The position numbers and the translations under genes are program-made. Shown here in pieces: positions 28,028 to 37,780 of a DNA stretch of 64,000 bases. Source of the DNA: Lewinellaceae bacterium (GTDB lineage: Bacteria > Bacteroidota > Bacteroidia > Chitinophagales > Saprospiraceae); the NCBI GenBank assembly GCA_020636195.1, contig JACJYH010000002.1, positions 496,001 through 560,000 on the forward strand, given 5' to 3'. Each line of letters begins with the position of its first letter. Within the stretch, counting starts at the first letter, position 1. The notes under the pieces are model-generated. The model was not told the origin of the DNA. It saw nothing but the letters and a program-made list of their open reading frames with translations, and did not search any database.

Positions 28028-28533
28028 CAAAATTAGATAAGCTGAATGGTAAAATCCATTTTGTTATGTAATTATGTTGGCTTTTACATCAATTTCTAGT
28101 ACGACGGTGTAGCCAACTCCTAAAATACTTTTGATATTCATCTCAATGAGGATGTTTATACCTATCAAATCAAAAAATTTGTAGGGGCATTGTCCTGACA
28201 CCTTCGTCAGGGGCAAAGCCCTGACATCTTCCATTTAGGCAAAGCATATCAGGTTATCATTTGAAACAAGGTATGTTTGTATATTTAAAGACAATAATAA
28301 AAACAATACAAATCCAGGGGCAGAGCCCCGGCATCTTCATAGGAGCGCAAGCTCCGAAAATCCCCTAGGGGCAGAGCCCTGACATCTTCAACGTTGTGGT
28401 AAATAGTAAATTTAACATTATAAAAAAATTCATCCGCCATCAGAAAAATACCTATATTTGACGGTAATTTGAAATGATCAAAAAAACTTACCCGAAATGC
28501 GAATTGTCATTTTTCTATTGTTTACAATGTTTC
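28017..28533 (+). repeat. Long direct repeat, right copy with orphan gene start
   Basis: Nearly identical to 25517-26034. It includes ATG at 28497 and the first 12 codons (MRIVIFLLFTMF) of the PKD/T9SS gene, then ends abruptly at 28533, three bases from the stop codon of the GH31 gene. No gene body follows. Confidence 0.85.
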
Positions 28534-28536
28534 GAA

Positions 28537-30897
28537 TCAATTCTGTATTTGAAATCTCCTTGGTTCGCTTTTTAAGTCGAATGAAAATCCATCATTGACA
28601 ATTTTCACCTTATCCTTGTAAGCGTTTATATCTTTATAGTACCAGGTTTGGTCTTCATCCAATCCATGTATAACAATTTCAATATTGCGTTTTTTTGACA
28701 TTTTGGCCCTTGCATTTTTGTGGTCATACTTAACTTCCAGTGTAAACCCAAGATTATCCGGTAGGACAGTAAATGTCAATAGGTCGTATTCGCCATTTTG
28801 AATGGATTGCTTCGTTACTCCATCGTCATCAAACATTGTGAAAGCCGAAGGTTCCTTATGATTGACATAATAATGGACTTGTAATCTATCGGTTTTGAAA
28901 TCTTCTGATGACTCTCCTTCATAAGCGCTGACCGGAATGATAGCGCCTGCCTTAGCAAAGACGATGGGTCGTTCCAATACAGGAAGGACAAAGACCTTTC
29001 CGGAAAGTGGTTGTGGCTTGCGATTTCTGTCCAAGTTAAAAAGATACCATTCTCCCTTAGGGAGGATACATTTTACGGTGTCTTTAGCCTTATCGGTGAT
29101 GGGTACCACCATGAGTGCATCTCCCCACATATACTGATTTTCTATTTTTTCTACATTTTTGTCATTGGGGAAATAATAGTACAATGGTGCAGCGAGTGGT
29201 GCTCCAGATACGGATTGTCTGTACGCAAGTGTATAATTATACGGAAGCAATTGATACCTTAATTTGACGATATCCCTAGCTGCTGATGTATAGGGTTCTG
29301 GTACCAATGCAGGTTCGGACGGAAAGTTGGGAGCATTGGGTTCAACCTCGCCAAGAGCTGTGCCATGAGGTCTGAAAATAGGTGTAAAAGCAGAAAATTG
29401 CAGCCACCGCACATACAGTTCATAATCACCAGTGCCACCTGCAAACCCTCCTGCATCCGAATGGGCGTATGGTATGCCGCTCATGGTCATACCTAGCATA
29501 ATGGGAAGTTGTGCTTTCAGGCCCAACCAGCTCCTTGAAACGTCACCACTCCATGGAAATATGGAGTATCTTTGACTACCGGCAAATCCACTTCTGTTCA
29601 AACTAAAAAGCCTTTTATTAGGATAGTATTTACTGTAATTTTCATACAACATTTTGGTCCATGTGTGTCCGTAAATATTATGGACTTCGTCGGCAGAAAA
29701 TTTCCTATCAAATCCCATATCCTTCAATTGATGGTAGATATCCTTAGGATGCTTTTCCGGTTCGCCTAGGTCGCCCCACCATCCTTCCACGCCAATTTGA
29801 TTTTGCTCATCGTGTTTTTTCCAGAACCAATTTTGAGCATCATTCCTAAATAGGTCAATCAAGCCTCCATGACCAAAATAAAAATCTTGTAAAACATAGG
29901 GGTTTCCATTTTTATCAACAGCATGGTATTGCTTAGAGATATCGTAATTGATAGAAGATTGTAGTACAAAAGGTTCTGTAATGAGGATGGTTTTCTTATT
30001 ATTTTTCTTCAATGTGGAGATCATTTTCTTGGGATTCGGCCATTTGGTTTTATTCATCCAAGCGAGATTTCCCAAGCTGCCTTTGATGCTGTCACCAAAC
30101 CAAAACAAGTCGATGATGATGCCGTCAAATGGCATTTTCTCTTCCTTCATTTTTTGTGCAATATCATAGATTTGCTTTTCGCTGCTGTAGCCAAAACGAC
30201 TCATAAAATTGCCAAGTGCCCATCTTGGTGGAAGATCTTGTGTTCCCGTAAGTTCATGGTATCTTTTCAATATTTCTGCCGGAGTTGAACCAAATATCAC
30301 ATAGACATTTAGTTCTCCACTGAAAAAAGTGACGAGCATCTTCTCGGGATCACTTTTCCCAATATCTGCAATTCCCGACGAGGGATTGTCAAAAAATACG
30401 CCATATCCCTTCGATGATGTAAAAAATGGGACAGAATAATTCAGGTTGTCGGCGCCGTATTCATAGCCGTACCATGGGTTGTTATATAGATTGAATTTGT
30501 AACCCCTTCTGTTGAGAGAAATGGCGCGTTCTCCGCCTCCATAAATGCGTTCATCTTCTGACAATAAAATGCTAAATCCTTTATTTCCAATGGAATCTTC
30601 AACATAATGTAACACAACCGGAACGCTATCTCCAAGTAGGAGGGCATTTTCAGCAAAAACTACAGGTACTGCGGTTGCAGTGGAAGGTTTTGAAATAACC
30701 GCATCACTGATGTTTTCATTATGTGTGTACCCGTCGGGAAGATAGGTTACCTTCATGGTCTTATTGCCAAAAGGTGTGAGTTGCCAGTGTTTATCTTGTT
30801 GACCAAAGAGACATTGATGAAAAAATAAAAATACAAGAGAAAATGCGATGCTACTCAATTTGAAGTTGTGCTTCCAATCCTTATTAAAATTCAACAT
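28537..30897 (-). CDS. GH31 alpha-glucosidase, exported
   Basis: 786 aa. Signal peptide (~1-32, ending LFGQ). An N-terminal beta-sandwich is followed by the (beta/alpha)8 barrel: PFDGIIIDLFWFGD, then the nucleophile region GWWGDLGEPE (Asp in the WxDxxE-like motif) and the acid/base region YAHSDAGGFAG. Two C-terminal beta domains end in DLKSEPRRFQIQN. Hydrolyses alpha-glucosidic (or alpha-xylosidic) bonds, probably in the periplasm. Substrate is not determined. The glgP gene at 3.7 kb is a possible functional partner in glucan use. Its stop sits against the foreign direct repeat. Confidence 0.9.
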   Translation of the reverse strand: MLNFNKDWKHNFKLSSIAFSLVFLFFHQCLFGQQDKHWQLTPFGNKTMKVTYLPDGYTHNENISDAVISKPSTATAVPVVFAENALLLGDSVPVVLHYVEDSIGNKGFSILLSEDERIYGGGERAISLNRRGYKFNLYNNPWYGYEYGADNLNYSVPFFTSSKGYGVFFDNPSSGIADIGKSDPEKMLVTFFSGELNVYVIFGSTPAEILKRYHELTGTQDLPPRWALGNFMSRFGYSSEKQIYDIAQKMKEEKMPFDGIIIDLFWFGDSIKGSLGNLAWMNKTKWPNPKKMISTLKKNNKKTILITEPFVLQSSINYDISKQYHAVDKNGNPYVLQDFYFGHGGLIDLFRNDAQNWFWKKHDEQNQIGVEGWWGDLGEPEKHPKDIYHQLKDMGFDRKFSADEVHNIYGHTWTKMLYENYSKYYPNKRLFSLNRSGFAGSQRYSIFPWSGDVSRSWLGLKAQLPIMLGMTMSGIPYAHSDAGGFAGGTGDYELYVRWLQFSAFTPIFRPHGTALGEVEPNAPNFPSEPALVPEPYTSAARDIVKLRYQLLPYNYTLAYRQSVSGAPLAAPLYYYFPNDKNVEKIENQYMWGDALMVVPITDKAKDTVKCILPKGEWYLFNLDRNRKPQPLSGKVFVLPVLERPIVFAKAGAIIPVSAYEGESSEDFKTDRLQVHYYVNHKEPSAFTMFDDDGVTKQSIQNGEYDLLTFTVLPDNLGFTLEVKYDHKNARAKMSKKRNIEIVIHGLDEDQTWYYKDINAYKDKVKIVNDGFSFDLKSEPRRFQIQN

Positions 30898-31284
30898 TTA
30901 GAAATATTTACGTATTTAAATAATATATATATGTTATGTATTATTGTTAATAAAATTTTTATCAAAAATCAAAATGCAATATTACAGTTTTTTTAAAACT
31001 TCTTTTGGGGAATGCGCTTAATTAATCGAGTTGTCAGATAATATCAGGTCAATTTAACCAAATCTCGGATGGAGTGCTTTCTGGAATTTAATGTGCTTTA
31101 ATTATTGAAAAAAAAAGTAGAATTATCAGCGATTTTGTTATGATATAAGTCAACACATTTGATGGATTATAATATGCGGTGAGATCATTATATGTGCAAT
31201 ACGCCATTCATCTAGCTTTCCTGAATTATGTCAACATTTACCTAAGAATGCTATCTTTGCACATCAATTAAAATTTGTGAACTG
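30898..31284. promoter_or_regulatory. Divergent intergenic region; -7 box of the thiolase gene
   Basis: 387 bases without a gene between divergent GH31 and thiolase genes. TATCTTTG at 31252-31259 is a good -7 box, 25 bases before the thiolase ATG. I could not place a convincing -33 element. Confidence 0.5.
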
Positions 31285-32496
31285 ATGCGCAACTCATATA
31301 TCATCGATGGATTAAGGTCTCCTATTGGGAATTTTAAAGGCAGTTTGAGCCATAAAAGAGCGGATGATTTACTAGCAGATGTGATAAAAGGGTTGATGTT
31401 GAGACATCCTGAAATTGATCCTTCAGCTATTGATGACGTTATCATGGGTTGTGCCAATCAAGCCGGTGAAGATAATAGAAATGTTGCGCGGATGGCTTTG
31501 TTAATTGCAGGTCTTCCGACGAGCGTTCCCGGAGAAACGGTCAATAGATTGTGCGCATCGGGAATGTCTGCTGTGATCCATGCACATAGAGCAATTCAAA
31601 CCGGAGATGGAGATATGTTTATAGCCGGCGGCGTGGAACATATGACTAGAGCGCCGTACGCATTGGCAAAGCCATCGAGCGCTTTTGGAACGGACTCTCA
31701 ACTATATGATACCAGTTTTGGTTGGCGGTTTGTCAACCCATTGATGAAGGAAAAATACGGAATCGAAGCCATGGGTGAAACTGCAGAAAATCTTCAGGTT
31801 GAGTATGGTATCAGTCGTGAAGCACAAGATGAGTTTGCCTACCAATCTCAACAAAAAGCAGCAAAAGCACAAAAAAATGGTAGATTATCGGATGAAATTA
31901 TGCCCATTTCTGTCCAGGTGAACAAAAAGGAATCGATGCTCATGTCTGAAGACGAATTTATCAAACCTTTGACAACAGTCGAAAAATTGGGTACTTTGAA
32001 ACCGGCATTTCGGACAAATGGAACCGTTACTGCCGGAAATGCTTCAGGTTTAAATGATGGCGCAGCAGCTTTGTTGATTGGAAATGACAGTGCCCTTGAA
32101 AAGCACCATTTGTCACCGATGACACGCATAATTTCTAGTGCTGTGGTTGGAGTGGAACCACGAACCATGGGCATCGGTCCTGTGAAGGCATCCCTCAAGG
32201 CATTGGAGAGAGCAGGGCTGCAAATGAAGGATATGGACATCATTGAAATCAATGAAGCCTTTGCTGTTCAGGTACTCGCATGTCTCAAGGCTCTGAATAT
32301 TGGATTTGATGATCCGAGAATCAATGTCAATGGAGGTGCCATTGCTTTGGGTCATCCATTGGGCATGTCAGGGGCAAGAATTTTACTTTCAGCTTCCAAG
32401 GAATTGCAGCTTAGAAAATCCCGATATGCATTGGTAACCATGTGTATAGGAGTTGGTCAGGGTTATGCTGTCGTGCTTGAACGAGCAATGGTGTAG
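31285..32496 (+). CDS. fadA: Acetyl-CoA C-acyltransferase (thiolase)
   Basis: 403 aa. Catalytic Cys90 in NRLCASGMSAV, His in GGAIALGHPLGMSGAR, and the second Cys in MCIGVGQGYAVVLE. It belongs to the degradative thiolase group (3-oxoacyl-CoA or beta-ketoadipyl-CoA thiolase). The nearby 3-hydroxyacyl-CoA dehydrogenase and CoA-transferase genes suggest acyl-CoA degradation or aromatic catabolism. The pcaF-type start (SYIIDGLRSPIG) is also seen here, so beta-ketoadipyl thiolase is an alternative. Confidence 0.88.
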   Translation: MRNSYIIDGLRSPIGNFKGSLSHKRADDLLADVIKGLMLRHPEIDPSAIDDVIMGCANQAGEDNRNVARMALLIAGLPTSVPGETVNRLCASGMSAVIHAHRAIQTGDGDMFIAGGVEHMTRAPYALAKPSSAFGTDSQLYDTSFGWRFVNPLMKEKYGIEAMGETAENLQVEYGISREAQDEFAYQSQQKAAKAQKNGRLSDEIMPISVQVNKKESMLMSEDEFIKPLTTVEKLGTLKPAFRTNGTVTAGNASGLNDGAAALLIGNDSALEKHHLSPMTRIISSAVVGVEPRTMGIGPVKASLKALERAGLQMKDMDIIEINEAFAVQVLACLKALNIGFDDPRINVNGGAIALGHPLGMSGARILLSASKELQLRKSRYALVTMCIGVGQGYAVVLERAMV

Positions 32497-32771
32497 ATTC
32501 ACAATGTGATTGGAAAAATTAATTTTTGTAAAAATAAACGAACTACACGGGTAACAAAACCTTTACTCAATCTGACTTTGGAATATACATAATATTGTAA
32601 CTATTTACATTCATGCTGATATCTTCTGCATGATAAACATAATCAAAAATATATACTAAGTTTTAATGTTTAAAATCAATTTTTAAATTGGTTTAAGACT
32701 CAAGTCGTCGTGTCCTAAATTGGATACGGATGGACATTATAAAGATTATCTTATTTTTTAAAAACAATTAT

Positions 32772-33605
32772 ATGGCAAAGAAGGCATTGATAATTGGTGT
32801 CAATGATTATGCACCAATTGGGGTAGGAGGTCCTGATTTAAAAGGATGTGTTAATGATGCATTGGATATGGCAAATACACTTGTAATCTGTGGATTTGGT
32901 GTCAGAAATATCCGCATTTTAACCAATCAAAGAGCTACAAAGGCAAATATCCTTCGGGGAATGACATGGTTATTCAAGAACTGCAAAGAAGGGGATAGCC
33001 TAGTATTGTATTATTCAGGCCACGGCACTCGGGTAACAAATATGGGCACCGATTATGAAGTGGATAGATTAGATGAAGCAATTTGCCCTCATGATTTTAA
33101 TTCAGGCGGACATATTACAGATGATGAATTCAATAAATTTTTTAAGACAAATCTCAAACCCAAGGTGAACTTGGAAGTAATTTTTGACTGCTGCCATTCA
33201 GGTACAGGTACTAGAAACTTAGAACTTGGATTGGATCATCTTAATCAAGAACTAAGAGTAAGAATGATTGAGCCGGACGCTGAAACTTTGTTCTATTCAT
33301 CGTATGAAAGAGAACTTGGTTCAGGAGATATAGGTAGTCGTGCATTGGTTCCGGTGGCAAAAATGAATCATACGCTTTGGGCGGCTTGTAGAGATAGTCA
33401 ATTATCGTATGAAAGTGTGATATCAGGAAATGTCAGAGGACACTTTACTTATGAATTTTGTAGAGTATTACGGGCAACAAACGGAAACATCGTCAGAAGC
33501 ATGCTTGATAGCCAAGTCCAACGAGCGCTTTCAAGACATGGAAATGGCCAGATAAATCAGACTGAAAGTTTTCCCGCAGAATTTAGACAAAGGATATTTG
33601 CTTAA
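32772..33605 (+). CDS. Metacaspase (caspase family, peptidase C14)
   Basis: 277 aa from MAKKALIIG, the usual start of the fold; an ATG at 32730 would add 14 residues. p20-like domain with the catalytic pair His (YYSGHGTRV) and Cys (VIFDCCHSGTG). Cleaves after basic residues in characterised metacaspases. No signal peptide or extra domain, so cytoplasmic. The phosphoesterase gene follows by 66 bases on the same strand and may be co-transcribed. Bacterial caspase-like proteins occur in stress, cell-death and defence modules; the role here is not shown. Confidence 0.85.
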   Translation: MAKKALIIGVNDYAPIGVGGPDLKGCVNDALDMANTLVICGFGVRNIRILTNQRATKANILRGMTWLFKNCKEGDSLVLYYSGHGTRVTNMGTDYEVDRLDEAICPHDFNSGGHITDDEFNKFFKTNLKPKVNLEVIFDCCHSGTGTRNLELGLDHLNQELRVRMIEPDAETLFYSSYERELGSGDIGSRALVPVAKMNHTLWAACRDSQLSYESVISGNVRGHFTYEFCRVLRATNGNIVRSMLDSQVQRALSRHGNGQINQTESFPAEFRQRIFA

Positions 33606-33671
33606 GATACATCTTACGAATTTGAATCAGAAAACAAAAACCTATTATTTGCAATAAAATTCTCCCGCATC

Positions 33672-35072
33672 ATGCCCCGCCAAATTGAACATATCATCGT
33701 CCTAATGCTCGAAAACCGATCTTTTGACCATCTTTTTGGATTCCTTGACCATCCAAAACCGTATAATGGTCTTACAGGCACGGAGTCCAATCCCATCTCT
33801 GCAACGGACAATACTCAAAAATCGGTGTTTAAGTCAACAAAGACGTACATCACCCCTGATCCGCCTCACAGCCATCAGGAAATCTTACAACAAATGGATC
33901 TCGGAATAGGAGGAACTAATGATGGTTTTGTTGCTGCTTTTGCTGCTAAAAAAGCATTGAATGGTGGTGCATCTGATATCGGAGATATCATGGCATCTTT
34001 GGATACAGAATCACCAAATAACAATGGGTTTATCATGGCGCAGCTCGCTAAAAGATTTGTCCTTTGTGATAATTGGTTTAGTTCTGTACCCGGAGAAACA
34101 TGGCCAAATAGAAACTTTGTGCATGCTGCCACCTCTGCCGGAGAAGTGAATATCACTAAGAAATTTTATAAGGACAAAACCGTTTTTGAAGCAGTCGCAG
34201 ACCATGGACTGAGGTGGAAGATTTATCATGATGGCCCACCACAATCTTGGGTGTTTTATAAACTATGGTTTCAAGGTGGTTTCAGCCATTTCAGCAATTT
34301 TGAAGAAGATGTCAAAAAGGATAGATTGGCCAATTATGTCTTTATTGAACCGAAGCATTTCAGCTTTGGTGGGAATACCAATAATATGCACCCCGGAAGC
34401 AATAAAACTAGCAGTGACATGGATTTCAAAAATGCTGAAAACCTAGTCGCATATATTTATAACTTATTGAATACGAACAAAAAAGTGTTTAATAAATCTA
34501 TCTTCGTCATCACCTTTGATGAGCACGGTGGATTTTATGACCATGTTCCGCCCGGCCGCTGTAGCCCTCCTGATAACCGCATGGGAGAAGGTGGTTTCGC
34601 TTTTGACAAATACGGGATGAGAGTGCCAACCATCATCATCTCACCGTATGCCAAAAAATCTTATGTTGATTCTACCTTGTACGATCACACTTCCATTATA
34701 AAATCAGTTTTTGAGAATTTCGGCATTCCTGGGCAGCTTACCAATAGAGATAAAAATGCCAATAGCTTCCTAGATAATGCTTTAGTCAGTAGAAAAAAGA
34801 ATCAGTTGGATGGTGTAAGAGAGCACGATATCCAAGAAGTTTTTACCACTCGATCAGGTGGTCCGGAAGAATTGAATGACTTTCAAAGAGATTTGGTGAT
34901 GGTCGCAGAAGCAGTTGATAAAGTGATGGCAGACAATCAAAAAGAAGTAGAAGCCAACATCAAAAGAATCGGCAATAATGCAGAATTTGATGGGGTGCGT
35001 GCGCTGGATGCCCATATGGATACCAATCGATTGTTGGTGATAGAAAAAAGATTTTTGAAGATGTACCCATAA
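33672..35072 (+). CDS. Phospholipase C / acid phosphatase-like phosphoesterase
   Basis: 466 aa. Phosphoesterase family PF04185-type: IEHIIVLMLENRSFDHLFGFL at the N-terminus (metal and nucleophile region), NRNFVHAATSAG, ITFDEHGGFYDHVPPG (metal ligands) and GMRVPTIIISPYA. This is the fold of PlcC/AcpA enzymes that hydrolyse phospholipids or phosphomonoesters. These are usually exported, but no signal peptide is visible here; an unconventional export route or an intracellular role would be needed. Pairs with the metacaspase gene upstream. Confidence 0.82.
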   Translation: MPRQIEHIIVLMLENRSFDHLFGFLDHPKPYNGLTGTESNPISATDNTQKSVFKSTKTYITPDPPHSHQEILQQMDLGIGGTNDGFVAAFAAKKALNGGASDIGDIMASLDTESPNNNGFIMAQLAKRFVLCDNWFSSVPGETWPNRNFVHAATSAGEVNITKKFYKDKTVFEAVADHGLRWKIYHDGPPQSWVFYKLWFQGGFSHFSNFEEDVKKDRLANYVFIEPKHFSFGGNTNNMHPGSNKTSSDMDFKNAENLVAYIYNLLNTNKKVFNKSIFVITFDEHGGFYDHVPPGRCSPPDNRMGEGGFAFDKYGMRVPTIIISPYAKKSYVDSTLYDHTSIIKSVFENFGIPGQLTNRDKNANSFLDNALVSRKKNQLDGVREHDIQEVFTTRSGGPEELNDFQRDLVMVAEAVDKVMADNQKEVEANIKRIGNNAEFDGVRALDAHMDTNRLLVIEKRFLKMYP

Positions 35073-35164
35073 AGGAGTTTGGATGCGTTCCTTGGATATA
35101 AAAATACTCCACAAATTCCTGAGTTAAACGAATTTTATCCCACAATTGCACGGTTTGAATTGCG

Positions 35165-36247
35165 TTAGATTTCAAATGCAATCTGACTAACGGATTTGGT
35201 CTGAGTACCTGACATCTCGCTTTCTAAGATGCATTTTTGGGCATCAGTGGATTCAAAAACCTGTTCCAAATTTTTAATGGTACACCAAGGTAGGTTGTGC
35301 GCATCTGCTAAAGCCGCAAATGTTGCAACATCCAAGTGATTCAAACCGAATTGCAATATTTCTACCAATTTCTTTCTCATGATAACTCTATCTGTATTGT
35401 ATTGATATTCAGCATATTGCTCTTGGCTTAAGCCTAAAATTTCCCATAATTTTTTAAATTGTCCGTCACTTCCGATGGCCAATAAGATCATAGACTTATC
35501 CTTTGTCATAAATACATCACCATACGGTGCAATATTGGGGTGCAAGGTACCTAAGGGCTTAGGTATATGACCAGCCATCAGGTAATTGGAAGCTTGATTG
35601 GCCAATCCTGTCAGGGCGGAGCGATACAAAGATACGTGAATGAGAGAACCATTTCCTGTCATATTTCTTTTCAATAATGCCAAGAGTATGCTCTCTTTCA
35701 TTTGGTGGGAAGCCAAAATATCAATGATCGCCACAGGCAATTTTGCTATGTGCTCTTCGTCAAGGCCATTCATCGATAGCCATCCGGTTTCGCCCTGCAT
35801 CACCAAGTCATATCCGGGTCGAGGATCTTCGTAATCATAAGCACTGAGTTGGCAAATGATTTTTTCAGGATAGTTGGCATGGAGATAATCGGGATTCAAT
35901 TGGTATTTTTCCGCTACCTTCTTTTGAAAATTGGATAAAATAATGTCGTGATTTTCTATGAGCATTTGTAATTGCTGTCTATCATGGGCGTCATTGAAGT
36001 CCAGTAAAAAAACTTCCTTGCCGTAATTGGCGGAAGCATAATATGCGGAGATAAGAGAATCGATGCTTTCTTCGGGTAGTTTCCACTGACGCGTAGGGTC
36101 ACCTCCAATTTTTTTATTTTCAACTTTCGTGACATGACAGCCCAATTCAGCAAAGAAAGAACCTGTCAATGGACCAGCCAAAACGGATGAGATATCCAGC
36201 ACTTTGAGCTGACCCAAAGTTTCTTTTAGATCGAGGTCATTGATCAT
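35165..36247 (-). CDS. Family III CoA-transferase (CaiB/BaiF type)
   Basis: 360 aa. N-terminal LKVLDISSVLAGPLTGSFFAELG with the ENxxGDPTRQW pattern typical of class III CoA-transferases/racemases. Catalyses transfer of CoA between acids, or epimerises 2-methylacyl-CoA. The usual catalytic Asp is expected in the YDLVMQGETGWLSMNG region (YDL). It overlaps the start of nothing but its own upstream partner: its ATG overlaps the dehydrogenase stop (ATGA), so the two are co-translated. Confidence 0.85.
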   Translation of the reverse strand: MINDLDLKETLGQLKVLDISSVLAGPLTGSFFAELGCHVTKVENKKIGGDPTRQWKLPEESIDSLISAYYASANYGKEVFLLDFNDAHDRQQLQMLIENHDIILSNFQKKVAEKYQLNPDYLHANYPEKIICQLSAYDYEDPRPGYDLVMQGETGWLSMNGLDEEHIAKLPVAIIDILASHQMKESILLALLKRNMTGNGSLIHVSLYRSALTGLANQASNYLMAGHIPKPLGTLHPNIAPYGDVFMTKDKSMILLAIGSDGQFKKLWEILGLSQEQYAEYQYNTDRVIMRKKLVEILQFGLNHLDVATFAALADAHNLPWCTIKNLEQVFESTDAQKCILESEMSGTQTKSVSQIAFEI

Positions 36248-37137
36248 TGGAACTTGGAGGAAACCTTCAAATCTTTGCTTCCTGGCTCGTAGATGTAGAA
36301 ACCTTCACCCGATTTTTTACCAAGTTTGCCAGCATTCACCATATTTACGAGTAACGGACATGGCGCATATTTAGGATTCCCAAATCCATCATATAAAATG
36401 TTCAATATCGCCAAACACACATCCAAACCGATGAAATCAGCCAACTGAAGCGGACCCATAGGATGTGCCATGCCGAGCTTCATGACGGTGTCAATTTCCT
36501 CAACACCTGCGACTCCCTCGAATAGGGTATAGATAGATTCATTGATCATAGGCATTAGAATTCTATTGGCAACAAATCCGGGGTAATCATTGACTTCTAC
36601 AGGCACTTTCCCAAGTATTTTAGATAAGTCGAAGACGGCATCGGTGACTTCTTGAGACGTATTGTACCCTCTGATCACTTCAACCAATTTCATGACGGGG
36701 ACAGGATTCATAAAGTGCATGCCGATGACCTTATCTGGTCTTGTCGTGACGGCTGCAATTTGGGTTAAGGAAATGGAAGATGTATTGGTTGCCAAAATAC
36801 AATGTTTTGGAGCAAACGCATCCACTGATTTGAAAATACTCAGTTTTAAATCCAGTTTTTCAGTGGCTGCTTCTATGACCAAATCTGCGTTTGAAACTGC
36901 CGATTGTAGGTCAGTGGACACGGAGATGTGGTTCAGTGTTTTGGACTTATCTACTTCAGAAATGATTTCTTTTTTGACCATCCTATCCAGATTTGTGTTG
37001 ATGGTTGCGACGGCTCGATTTAATATATCTTCTTTGATATCAGAAAGCGTCACCGCATATCCGGCAGTGGCAAAAACTTGAGCGATTCCGTTGCCCATAG
37101 TTCCAGCACCGATGACTGTTATGTTTTTAAATTCCAT
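36244..37137 (-). CDS. 3-hydroxyacyl-CoA (3-hydroxybutyryl-CoA) dehydrogenase
   Basis: 297 aa from MEFKNITVIGAG; an ATG at 37182 would add 15 residues and is less likely. NAD-binding motif VIGAGTMGNGIAQVFATAGY, the NTSSISLTQIA loop, the catalytic His-Glu region IGMHFMNPVPVMKLVEVI and the C-terminal GKKSGEGFYIY. Oxidises 3-hydroxyacyl-CoA to 3-oxoacyl-CoA, feeding a thiolase such as the one at 31285. Encoded with the CoA-transferase. Its promoter region (37138-37203) abuts the integrase relic on the other side. Confidence 0.92.
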   Translation of the reverse strand: MEFKNITVIGAGTMGNGIAQVFATAGYAVTLSDIKEDILNRAVATINTNLDRMVKKEIISEVDKSKTLNHISVSTDLQSAVSNADLVIEAATEKLDLKLSIFKSVDAFAPKHCILATNTSSISLTQIAAVTTRPDKVIGMHFMNPVPVMKLVEVIRGYNTSQEVTDAVFDLSKILGKVPVEVNDYPGFVANRILMPMINESIYTLFEGVAGVEEIDTVMKLGMAHPMGPLQLADFIGLDVCLAILNILYDGFGNPKYAPCPLLVNMVNAGKLGKKSGEGFYIYEPGSKDLKVSSKFQ

Positions 37138-37203
37138 GGAAATTTTACTTAATTGAAAAATCTGAGAGTGCAAAATTAGCAAAAAACTTTGGTAAACTGG
37201 TGA

Positions 37204-37414
37204 AAAATGGATTTTCCGGGAAAGGAATACTGGCAGAGAAATATATCAAGAAAATGGTTGTAGATTATAGGGGTTTCAATTGGGTACTGCTTAACTCTTC
37301 TTTGAGTAATTTGATAGTAAAACAACCTTGATTTATACTTATGTGACCAATCACCAGACTTCGAAGATAGAAGGCCCTTTAGATAAATTGATGAGAGAGC
37401 GCTACAAGGACTGA
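37204..37414 (+). pseudogene. Relic of a tyrosine recombinase (integron-integrase-like 3' end)
   Basis: Several short plus-strand fragments in shifted frames. 37207-37260 reads MDFPGKEYWQRNISRKW before a stop. 37316-37414 reads SKTTLIYTYVTNHQTSKIEG, continuing PLDKLMRERYKD to TGA. The pattern KTTxIYTxV followed by KIxxPLDxL is the C-terminal end of XerC/D- and IntI-type recombinases around the catalytic Tyr. It points the same way as the cassettes and lies about 210 bases before the attI-like leader, where the integrase of a reverse-oriented integron would be. The N-terminal two thirds are gone. Confidence 0.55.
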
Positions 37415-37780
37415 TAATCAAAAGATTATGGATGGTTAAATAGAAATTTTAAACCGTGTAAAATATTGTATTATTTACTTATACCAAATTATATTTCTTT
37501 TTTCAATAAACAAAATAACAAGATCGAAATATTATATCATAAAAATTCAGTTATTTTCTATCCAGGGTTTTGTTGAAATTCGGAGTAGAAAAATAATTGT
37601 ATAAAGCTATTTATAAATCAATAATATACCTTACTTTTGTATCGCACGAAAGATGGCTTATGATGGTTCGCTTGATATAATTAGATAATGGAAATGAATT
37701 TGAAAAAAAGCGAAAGTGCGAGCAGAATTTATGCGTATAGTAATAAGTTATGAGTCATAAAATAATAAATACCAACAAAT
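37415..37780 (+). other. attI-like leader region of the cassette array
   Basis: Gene-free. From about 37631 to 37747 it aligns, with small gaps, to the two leader copies ending at 42811 and 46375. Shared features are a TAnnTTTG box (TACTTTTG 37634-37641), the block CGAAAGT, and the terminal word CGTATAGTAA just before the recombination point G|TT at 37747/37748. Interpreted as the original attI/leader. The first cassette begins TTATGAGT. Confidence 0.6.
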
